Both the position numbers and the translations under genes were made by a program. The notes below the pieces were generated by a model. It was not told the DNA's origin. It saw nothing but the letters and a program-made list of their open reading frames with translations, and made no database searches. Source: Bacillota bacterium (GTDB taxonomy: Bacteria; Bacillota; Bacilli; Calditerricolales; Calditerricolaceae). From it: 12,916 nucleotides of DNA. Shown here piece after piece: positions 1-5,129 of the stretch. The stretch covers positions 1-12,916 of the forward strand of contig PKQU01000031.1 of NCBI GenBank assembly GCA_017577925.1. Direction: 5' to 3'. Each line of letters opens with the position of its first letter. Positions within the stretch are counted from its first letter, which is position 1.

Positions 1-1226
1 CGGCGTAAGGGCCGGGGGAAAACCGTCACCTGGACGCCCGGAACCTGGGGTGGACGCCCGGGTGCTGGCAGGGGAGTGGCGGCAGCAGCCTGCTGGACGT
101 CGTCCGGCGAAAGCGTCGGTTGGATCCGGCGCAGTCCCTGCTGGATGACGGCGGGGTAGAAATGGGACGTGTCCTCCGCCGGTGCGCGGGATGCGTTTGC
201 CCGCACCAGCAGGGTTTCAGCCGTAAGGGGAGGCTGTGTTTGGTCTGCCGTTTCCTCTTCTTTCTCTTCTGCCGTTTCTTCTTCTGCCGTTTCCGTTTCT
301 GCCGGTGCGACGGGCGGTGTGTCTTGCTCAACCGGTTTACGGTCCGTTTCCGCCTCGGCTTCGGCTGCTTCCGTCGCCGGGCCTGAGGCTTCACCGGTCG
401 CTGGCGGTGTGATTGGGTTCACCGGGGGCGTTGGCGCGGCGTCCGTTGCGGCGTGTATCGCCTGTTCAACCGGTGCGGTTGCCGGATGCGGTACCGCCTC
501 GTCCCGCTGCGGGGTGACCGCGTTGTCGCTGTGGCGTGGAAAGACGCGCGGAATCACGTGGCGCAGAAACGGTTCCCAAACTTCTGGCTCGATGTGTGCC
601 AAGAGCGGTGCTCGTGCCCCGAAGTAGTCCAGGATCCCCTGGTAAACGGCGAGCGCCATTCGGGTATAGGTTGCCTCCGATTGGGGTCCCTCGTAGAGCG
701 GGACCTCCAGGTAGACCGCCGGCACGCCGTCGGGGAGGGCCCGGCGGGCGCGGTTTCGCAGGCGGAAAGGACTCCAACGGTCCGCGATCAGCACCGCGTT
801 GGACCCGCTGTGTTGCGCAAACTGAGCGACGATCCGGTCGGCCAGGTGCCGGGCGTACGTGTTGCGGTGGGCGTGGGTGCAACGGAGGGTCGAACCGGCT
901 CCCGCGGTGATATAGAGAACAAGATCGTATTGGGGCGCGCGGGCCGGCGGACGGGAAAAGGCAAGATCCACCTTCGCGTCGACCTCTTCGAGATGGGCCA
1001 TCAATTGGTCACAAAAACCGGCGAGCGGCTCGGCGCCCGCGATGCCCGGTTCCCGGATAAGCAAAATGTGCCGATCTTCCAGCCACTTCCGCAGGAGTAG
1101 CGTCCGCTTGGATGGGGAATAGGTGGACGCGATTCCCGCGCTCTCGCAAAGGATCCGAAAGGTGGGGAGATGGCGTTCCGGGATGCGGCATAGTGTTTCC
1201 TGTTCATATTGCACGTCGATGGTCAT
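1..1226 (-). CDS. Amidase_3-like protein with degenerate active site and acidic low-complexity tail (C-terminus beyond left edge)
   Basis: An uninterrupted minus-strand frame of 408 codons starts at ATG 1226-1224 and leaves the window at base 1 with no stop, so the gene is partial. An AGGGGG ribosome-binding site lies 6 bases before the ATG. Residues about 52-204 resemble the fold of N-acetylmuramoyl-L-alanine amidases (amidase_3): a LLIREPG strand where the family has IDPGHGG, a YDLVLYITAGAG strand where it has DLFISIHANA, and VPAVYLEVPLYEG (168-180) with a late helix ending in ILDYFG, matching the family's last Glu segment. The usual zinc histidines are absent at those places; only Glu174 fits. 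Residues about 235-335 are Pro/Ala/Glu/Thr-rich, with runs of AEEE and ETAEE, and a less biased region follows from about 336. No signal peptide or membrane segment is seen. The divergent neighbour is a coat-like gene and the upstream sequence has a sigma-K-like promoter, so a spore-coat role is plausible. The frame is certain; the amidase relationship is moderate. Confidence 0.72.
   Translation of the reverse strand, partial: MTIDVQYEQETLCRIPERHLPTFRILCESAGIASTYSPSKRTLLLRKWLEDRHILLIREPGIAGAEPLAGFCDQLMAHLEEVDAKVDLAFSRPPARAPQYDLVLYITAGAGSTLRCTHAHRNTYARHLADRIVAQFAQHSGSNAVLIADRWSPFRLRNRARRALPDGVPAVYLEVPLYEGPQSEATYTRMALAVYQGILDYFGARAPLLAHIEPEVWEPFLRHVIPRVFPRHSDNAVTPQRDEAVPHPATAPVEQAIHAATDAAPTPPVNPITPPATGEASGPATEAAEAEAETDRKPVEQDTPPVAPAETETAEEETAEEKEEETADQTQPPLTAETLLVRANASRAPAEDTSHFYPAVIQQGLRRIQPTLSPDDVQQAAAATPLPAPGRPPQVPGVQVTVFPRPLR
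244..304. repeat. Degenerate TCTGCCGTTTC repeat coding for a Glu/Thr/Ala tract
   Basis: The 11-mer TCTGCCGTTTC occurs on the plus strand at 244-254, 268-278 and 283-293, followed by a partial copy near 297. Offsets are 24 and 15 bases, both multiples of three, and the pyrimidine-rich bases between them (CTCTTC, TTTCTC) are similar. On the minus strand this codes for repeated E-T-A-E-E in the acidic linker of the amidase-like gene. Because the spacings keep the frame, copy number could vary without breaking the protein. Confidence 0.75.
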
Positions 1227-1257
1227 GTTTTTCCCCCTGTTTCACGAGATGCTACCC

Positions 1258-1285
1258 CACTATATGTGAAACGCGAAAGGAGGGT
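1258..1285 (-). promoter_or_regulatory. Sigma-K-like promoter for the amidase-like gene
   Basis: On the minus strand, ACC at 1285-1283 is followed by exactly 16 bases and then CATATAGTG at 1266-1258. This fits the Bacillus sigma-K pattern AC-N17-CATANNNTA with one mismatch at the final position. The predicted transcript start near 1251 leaves a leader of about 25 bases with an AGGGGG ribosome-binding site. It faces away from a second match for the plus-strand gene. Sigma-E promoters share the CATA core and cannot be excluded. Confidence 0.5.
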
Positions 1286-1314
1286 GCGCGCACAAAACCG
1301 GCGCTCGCCCATGT

Positions 1315-1342
1315 ACCCCTGGTGCCCCGCGATCATAGCATA
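1315..1342 (+). promoter_or_regulatory. Sigma-K-like promoter for the coat-like gene
   Basis: ACC at 1315-1317, a 16-base spacer, then CATAGCATA at 1334-1342 is a full match to AC-N17-CATANNNTA. The start codon at 1396 lies about 47 bases after a predicted start site near 1349. The geometry is identical to the minus-strand element at 1285-1258, which supports both. Confidence 0.58.
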
Positions 1343-1395
1343 GGAGTGACCCTTGATCCCATCCAAACTCCTTCAGGAAAGGAAGGAATGCCAGC

Positions 1396-2013
1396 GTGAT
1401 GAAGGACAACACGTTGAAAGGTGCGCAAACGCCCACGCCAACGCCCGATTTTGGCGCCATTTGTATCGACACGATCAAGGTCTTTGACTGGATTCGCGTG
1501 GTGAACACGATTGAAAACAAGGTCAACATCCCCGACGAGTGTCTGCCCATTCCGCAGGGAACCACCGCGACGTGCCGCATCGTCGACCATTCATGCTTCG
1601 AGGCTCCCACCAGCACCCGCGCACCCGTTGTCGTCAACGGGATCACGCTGAACCGCGTCACGATCACCTTCACGGGGACGGTGGAAGTCACCTTGACCCG
1701 GCCGGACGGAACCACGTGCACGTTTACCTTCGACTTTACGCGCACCGAGGACTTCGCCCTGTGCGCCCCCGTCGGAACGGTGATCAACTGCTCGATCGTC
1801 GCGTCGCAATGCCGGACGCAGGAAATCTTGGGCCAACTCCTTGAGGTGCGACTCGATCTCTGCAAAGACATTCAAGTCGAAGCCCAGGTAAAACTCATGG
1901 TCGACGCGGAAGAATGCTTCCCGCGCGAAAACATCCCGATCCCGCCGCCGCCGCCGTTTGTCTGCCCGCCGGTTGTGCCGCTCACCCAGTGCCCCGAGGT
2001 GTTTCCCGGCTAG
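1396..2013 (+). CDS. Cysteine-rich spore coat/exosporium-like protein
   Basis: This 205-residue protein has 12 cysteines, no signal peptide and no membrane segment. It opens with a flexible TPTPTP stretch, then CIDTIKVFDWI (23-33), a type of opening I associate from memory with spore-coat morphogenetic proteins of Bacillales. Beta-rich Thr/Val segments follow, and the tail is Pro-rich (PIPPPPP at 181-187). Two internal segments share G-T-x3-C-x-I-V-x3-C at residues 55-67 and 127-139, which suggests a duplicated unit. Cysteine content and hydrophilic beta composition suit a disulfide-cross-linked coat or exosporium component. The start is either GTG 1396 or the adjacent ATG 1399; the GGAAGG ribosome-binding site at 1381-1386 lies 9 and 12 bases upstream respectively. 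A sigma-K-like promoter precedes it and a strong terminator follows, so it is probably monocistronic. The coat assignment is inferred from composition and context, not from a firm family match. Confidence 0.7.
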   Translation: MMKDNTLKGAQTPTPTPDFGAICIDTIKVFDWIRVVNTIENKVNIPDECLPIPQGTTATCRIVDHSCFEAPTSTRAPVVVNGITLNRVTITFTGTVEVTLTRPDGTTCTFTFDFTRTEDFALCAPVGTVINCSIVASQCRTQEILGQLLEVRLDLCKDIQVEAQVKLMVDAEECFPRENIPIPPPPPFVCPPVVPLTQCPEVFPG

Positions 2014-2020
2014 CCATACG

Positions 2021-2060
2021 GGAAAGATGGGTCGGTTGTGCCGACCCATCTTTCTCTTTG
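2021..2060 (+). terminator. Rho-independent terminator after the coat-like gene
   Basis: A perfect 14-base-pair stem (2022-2035 with 2041-2054; GAAAGATGGGTCGG arm) closes a TTGTG loop and runs into TCTCTTTGGG. It lies 8 bases after the stop codon. The A-rich 5' arm and T-rich 3' side suit termination on the plus strand. Confidence 0.88.
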
Positions 2061-2081
2061 GGTTTCGCGGCCGCGCGAAGG

Positions 2082-2090
2082 CATAGCATA
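2082..2090 (+). promoter_or_regulatory. Possible sporulation -10 element (CATAGCATA) without a clear -35
   Basis: The same CATAGCATAG found before the coat-like gene recurs here, about 47 bases before the GTG at 2137, which mirrors the promoter-to-start distance of that gene. The -35 position (near 2063) reads TTT rather than AC, so the match is only to the -10 half. It could be a weak or activator-assisted mother-cell promoter. Confidence 0.35.
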
Positions 2091-2136
2091 GAAACGGATG
2101 GCCTTCCTTCAGGGAATGAACGGGAGGAGAGACACC

Positions 2137-2715
2137 GTGCAGCGGAAAGGAAGAAACGCCGACCCCGTGCGGCTGGCTCGCCTGTATCGGCAAAAAGCCC
2201 TGGCGTACAAGGAAAAGTTCGAGAACTTGCGCCGCCGCACCCCGCCGCACCACGCCGAGGCGTGGTTTCGCTATACCGTGGTCCTGCCGCAACGCGAAGG
2301 GGAGCCGGTACTGGTAGTGGGCAGCTTTGACGTGAAAAATACGGGATCGGAAAGCCTGCACGACCCCGTGGTGCTGCTGCGCATGACGCCCCCTAACACG
2401 GGGACATTCTCGACTCGGGTGCTCGATCCCCAGTGGTTGACCGTGAAGGGGGTGTATACGGCCAGGGGGGCGCCGACCGGATGGGTGTATGTCCATGAGG
2501 ATTGGCAGGAACGGGCGCGATCCGGCGGGGAATACTGGATCCGATTACAGGGGGCGCCTCCCTTGGAACCGGGGGGCTGGCTGCGTGTGGATGCGTTGCA
2601 GTGGCAGCTTCCCCACCAGACGCCCGGTTTTGAGGCGCGCCTGGAGGGATTTGTGTACTTTCAGGAAAAGCGGGACGGCATTGCCGCCGGGAACAGTATC
2701 GCCGTCTCCTTTTGA
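2137..2715 (+). CDS. Uncharacterised 192-residue protein, probably beta-sandwich
   Basis: I do not recognise this family. The chosen start is GTG 2137, because GGGAGGAGA at 2122-2130 sits 6 bases before it; an in-frame ATG at 2098 has no such site. Residues about 10-35 are Arg/Lys-rich and helical (ARLYRQKALAYKEKF). From about residue 42 the chain is beta-rich, with FRYTVVLP, LVVGSFDVKNTGSESL (59-74), VVLLRMTPP and paired Trp/Tyr strands to the end (FVYFQEK, NSIAVSF). The F-x-V-x-N-T-G strand is reminiscent of CARDB-like or immunoglobulin-like sandwich domains, but that is pattern resemblance only. There is no signal peptide, membrane segment or cysteine. It follows the coat-like gene, after that gene's terminator, with a repeated CATAGCATA upstream, so a role on the spore surface is possible. 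The coding call is secure; the function is unknown. Confidence 0.75.
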   Translation: MQRKGRNADPVRLARLYRQKALAYKEKFENLRRRTPPHHAEAWFRYTVVLPQREGEPVLVVGSFDVKNTGSESLHDPVVLLRMTPPNTGTFSTRVLDPQWLTVKGVYTARGAPTGWVYVHEDWQERARSGGEYWIRLQGAPPLEPGGWLRVDALQWQLPHQTPGFEARLEGFVYFQEKRDGIAAGNSIAVSF

Positions 2716-2746
2716 CGCGGCCGGGCTTGCGGCATTCCGGGGCGTG

Positions 2747-2788
2747 GCGAAAAATCCAAGGGGCCTTCCCCGAACGGGGAGGCCCCGG
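2747..2788 (-). terminator. Rho-independent terminator of the acetate-symporter operon (possibly bidirectional)
   Basis: GGGGCCTTCCCC (2760-2771) pairs with GGGGAGGCCCC (2776-2786) around a GAAC loop, with one bulged T. On the minus strand the hairpin is followed by TTGGATTTTT, a good U-tract for the symporter operon, whose stop is at 2795. The convergent plus-strand gene ends at 2715 and may use the same hairpin, although its 3' side (GGCGTTGATT) is less U-rich. Confidence 0.8.
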
Positions 2789-2794
2789 CGTTGA

Positions 2795-4312
2795 TTACTC
2801 GGCGCCAATGCCGGTTTGCGAGCGGATGTACAGCTCGGAAAACCGCGACAGGGCTCGCGTGTCGCGGGAGAAGACGGTGCCCAGATAGGCCCCGAGGAAG
2901 CCGAGGGGGACCGACACGAGGGCCGGGTTGTTGAGCGGGTAGATGGCCGTCTCCGGGCTCATGACGTTGGGGCTGATCAGCACCAACCCCACCGAGGAGA
3001 CCAGCCCCGTGAGCATCCCCACGACGGCCCCGGCGGTGTTGAAGCGTTTCCAGAAAAGCGTCAGCACGATCACCGGTACGTTGGCGCTGGACGCTACGGC
3101 GAAGGCCAGCCCCACCAGGTATGCCACGTTCATGTCCTTGGCGAGCAGCGCAAGCAGAATGGACGCGACGCCAACGCCGACGGACGCGATCTTGGCGACT
3201 TTCACCTGCTCGGTTTCCGTGGCCCGACCGTGGCGGATGACGTTGGTGTAGAAATCGTGGGCAAAGGCGCTGGCCGCAGAGATGACCAGCCCGGCGACGA
3301 CGGCGAGAATGGTCGCAAAGGCCACCGCAGAGATGAAGGCGAGGAAGAAGGGCCCGCCCAGCGCTTCGGCCAGCATCGGGGCGGCCATGTTCCCGGCCTT
3401 GTTGACGGCCTGAATCTGGTCTTGGCCGACGAAGTAGGCAGCGCCAAAGCCGAGGAGCGGTGTGAGGATGTAGAAGAGGCCGATGATGATCATCGCGACG
3501 ACGACCGATTTGCGCGCCTCCCGCGCCGTTGGAACGGTATAGAAGCGAATGAGAATGTGCGGAAGGCCCGCCGTGCCGAGCACAAGGGCGAGGTTCAAGG
3601 ACAGGTTTTCCCACGGGTTGGTGAGGTATTTGCCGGGCGCCAGGAAATCGTGCCCGAATTTCTCGGCCAGTGCGTTCCAGAAGGCAATGGGGTTGAAGGA
3701 AAACTCCTTCAGCACGAGAAAGGCCAACAGTGCGGTTCCGAGCATCAGCAGGACCGCTTTGATGATCTGCACCCATGTCGTGGCCAGCATGCCGCCAAAC
3801 GTGACGTACAGCGTCATGAGCACGCCGATGATGATGATGGACAGCTCGTAGTCGAGGCCGAGGAGCAGCTTGATGAGGCCGCCGGCGCCCACCAGCTGGG
3901 CGATCATGTAGAAGGTGCTGATGGTCAGCGTGCTCAGGGCGGCCACTGACCGCACCGGCTTTTCGCTCAGACGGAGGGCCAGCACGTCGGCCAATGTGTA
4001 CTTGCCGGTGTTGCGCAGCGGCTCGGCCACCACGAGCAGCACGAAGAGGTAGGCGACGAAGAAGCCGAGGGAATAGATGAATCCATCGTAGCCGTTCAAC
4101 GCGATGATTCCGGCGATGCCGAGGAACGAGGCGGCACTCATGTAGTCGCCGGCGATGGCCCACCCGTTTTGCACGCCGGAGATCGCGCGGCCGGCGGTAT
4201 AAAATTCGGTTGTCGATTTGGTGCGCTTGGAAGCCCACCAGGTGATGGCGAGGGTGACGACGATGAAGGCGACAAACAGCCAGAAGGCCAGCAGGTTCGT
4301 GTCGTGTGACAC
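2795..4312 (-). CDS. actP: Cation/acetate symporter, ActP-type (sodium:solute symporter family)
   Basis: This is a very hydrophobic protein of 505 residues with about 13 membrane segments, the size and layout of the SSS family. The subgroup is shown by NGWAIAGDYMSAASFLGIAG (49-68), the FGGMLATTWVQ signature (172-182) shared with ActP, GLPHILIRFYTVPTAREARKS, and the late KRFNTAGAVVGML segment. These proteins import acetate, and often glycolate or related short monocarboxylates, with a cation across the cytoplasmic membrane. The preferred start is GTG 4312, preceded by GGGAGGG (4327-4321) at 8 bases; a longer reading from TTG 4363 would add 17 polar residues and has no comparable ribosome-binding site. 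The upstream partner is a DUF485 gene 60 bases away, the usual pairing. The operon has a sigma-A-type promoter and a cre-like box, implying carbon-source control. The family is certain; the substrate is likely acetate but rests on similarity. Confidence 0.93.
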   Translation of the reverse strand: MSHDTNLLAFWLFVAFIVVTLAITWWASKRTKSTTEFYTAGRAISGVQNGWAIAGDYMSAASFLGIAGIIALNGYDGFIYSLGFFVAYLFVLLVVAEPLRNTGKYTLADVLALRLSEKPVRSVAALSTLTISTFYMIAQLVGAGGLIKLLLGLDYELSIIIIGVLMTLYVTFGGMLATTWVQIIKAVLLMLGTALLAFLVLKEFSFNPIAFWNALAEKFGHDFLAPGKYLTNPWENLSLNLALVLGTAGLPHILIRFYTVPTAREARKSVVVAMIIIGLFYILTPLLGFGAAYFVGQDQIQAVNKAGNMAAPMLAEALGGPFFLAFISAVAFATILAVVAGLVISAASAFAHDFYTNVIRHGRATETEQVKVAKIASVGVGVASILLALLAKDMNVAYLVGLAFAVASSANVPVIVLTLFWKRFNTAGAVVGMLTGLVSSVGLVLISPNVMSPETAIYPLNNPALVSVPLGFLGAYLGTVFSRDTRALSRFSELYIRSQTGIGAE

Positions 4313-4372
4313 GGGCGCATCCCTCCCAATCCGTATGGATGGAATCGCTTTCAATTTTGCCAACGAAACGGA

Positions 4373-4741
4373 TTACCGCCGCGACAGGAAGCGGTGGCGG
4401 ATGGTGTCGGCCACCCGGTCGAACCGGTTCGCTTTTTGCGCATAGAGGATCGCGATCGTCCAGGCCATGACAAACTGGGAAAGGGCAAAAACATGGACCC
4501 ACGTGATGCTGGCCACGATCTTGGCGTTCAGGAACGTAAAGAACCCGATCAGCACGATCAGCGCAAAGTAGTAGACAAGGAAAAAGATCGTGGCCGGAAC
4601 GATGAACCGCTTTTTCTCCGCGACCAGGTGGCGAAACGTTTCGTCGCGTGCCACCTCCTCCCACAGGCTGTACGGCAGGTGTTCCGGTTTGATTGGCGCG
4701 AGGGGGTTGCGTTCTGCGTTGGTGTCCGCTTTTTGGCTCAT
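4373..4741 (-). CDS. DUF485 small membrane protein, partner of the acetate symporter
   Basis: A 122-residue protein with two membrane segments (about 47-70 and 80-103), a hydrophilic N-terminus and a basic C-terminal RHRFLSRR, the typical DUF485 size and form (YjcH-like). The conserved middle is RDETFRHLVAEKKRFIVPATIFFLV-like; the Phe-x-x-Leu followed by Lys-Lys-Arg before the first membrane segment is the usual DUF485 feature. Its molecular role is not established, but genes of this family usually sit directly upstream of ActP-type symporters, as here. ATG 4741 is preceded by CAGGAGGGTGA, an excellent ribosome-binding site about 8 bases away. A TTGACT/TATCTT promoter upstream makes it the first gene of the operon. 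Confidence 0.92.
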   Translation of the reverse strand: MSQKADTNAERNPLAPIKPEHLPYSLWEEVARDETFRHLVAEKKRFIVPATIFFLVYYFALIVLIGFFTFLNAKIVASITWVHVFALSQFVMAWTIAILYAQKANRFDRVADTIRHRFLSRR

Positions 4742-4791
4742 GCGGCCTCACCCTCCTGAATTGCGAAAGAATTGTGTCGTTTCCACTTCCC

Positions 4792-4820
4792 AAGATACGG
4801 AACGTTCAATAAAAAGTCAA
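4792..4820 (-). promoter_or_regulatory. Sigma-A-type promoter of the DUF485-actP operon
   Basis: On the minus strand, TTGACT (4820-4815) and TATCTT (4797-4792) are separated by exactly 17 bases. An AT-rich tract lies just upstream of the -35 and could act as an UP element. The predicted start near 4785 gives a leader of about 44 bases to the ATG at 4741. No other sequence in the leader competes. Confidence 0.78.
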
Positions 4821-4889
4821 GTAAATTATGAAAATTTAATAAGAATAAATCGGTTCTCCTCAATAAAATTCAGAAAATAAATTTGGTGC

Positions 4890-4903
4890 AGAAAGCGCTT
4901 TCT
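4890..4903. promoter_or_regulatory. cre-like box (probable CcpA operator) upstream of the actP operon
   Basis: AGAAAGCGCTTTCT is a perfect 14-base palindrome and matches the palindromic cre form TGAAAGCGCTTTCA at 12 of 14 positions, including the GCGC core. It lies about 70 bases upstream of the -35, centred near -111 from the predicted start. In Bacilli, upstream cre sites usually go with CcpA activation and sites in or below the promoter with repression, so activation is possible. The distance is longer than typical. Confidence 0.6.
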
Positions 4904-5009
4904 TTCAGTTGAAAAGCAAGAACACCACCGCCAATTGCGGTAAAGAATGTGTATTCGGTAGGCGGATAACCGGCTTCCGCACAAAGAAGATAAAACGTTC
5001 ATTTCCAAC

Positions 5010-5033
5010 CGATCATGATTGTAAAGATGATCG
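5010..5033. repeat. Short inverted repeat CGATCAT-N10-ATGATCG
   Basis: Two perfect 7-base arms lie at 5010-5016 and 5027-5033 in otherwise featureless intergenic DNA. Arm centres are 17 bases apart, not a whole helical turn. It could be an operator half-site pair, a small RNA structure, or chance. Confidence 0.3.
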
Positions 5034-5084
5034 AAGCGAACCGATTGGAGCCCGCCGGTGTGGCGTATGCCCCTGCCAGTGCGC

Positions 5085-5112
5085 AAGGCCTTCCCGCGTA
5101 TGGGAAGGCCTT
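5085..5112 (-). terminator. Hairpin at the end of the minus-strand glycosyltransferase operon
   Basis: A perfect 11-base-pair stem (AAGGCCTTCCC, 5085-5095 with 5102-5112) closes a GCGTAT loop 17 bases after the GT2 stop codon. The minus-strand exit is TTGCGCAC, poor in U, and the plus-strand exit is TTCTTCGG. It is therefore an imperfect intrinsic terminator; position makes termination of the GT2 gene the most likely job. Confidence 0.55.
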
Positions 5113-5129
5113 CTTCGGAACGAACCGTT

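Larger units (their letters stand above)
4742..5129. other. Gene-free intergenic region between the symporter operon and the GT2 gene
   Basis: These 388 bases hold no convincing gene on either strand. The part 4790-4910 is strikingly AT-rich for this window and contains the symporter promoter and the cre-like box. The part 4910-5080 has short inverted repeats (ACCGC/GCGGT around 4925-4940 and CGATCAT/ATGATCG at 5010-5033) of unknown meaning. The end carries a hairpin facing the stop of the GT2 gene. Confidence 0.7.

Noticed and set aside
244..304. The short repeats as a CRISPR-like array
   Set aside because: Repeats are 11 bases, spacers are unequal and too short, and the whole tract is in-frame coding sequence for an acidic linker.
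453..1100. A 215-codon plus-strand open frame within the amidase-like gene
   Set aside because: It has no ribosome-binding site or recognisable domain. The minus-strand frame is open over 408 codons with a start, ribosome-binding site and amidase-like pattern.
2816..3949. A 377-codon plus-strand open frame opposite the symporter
   Set aside because: The translation is Asp/Glu/Arg/His-rich with no domain; it mirrors the codon bias of the real minus-strand gene.
2661..4793. A 710-codon minus-strand open frame spanning the symporter and DUF485 genes
   Set aside because: It is Arg/His/Pro-rich with no family features, and it lies out of frame under two clear membrane-protein genes. High GC makes such shadow frames common.
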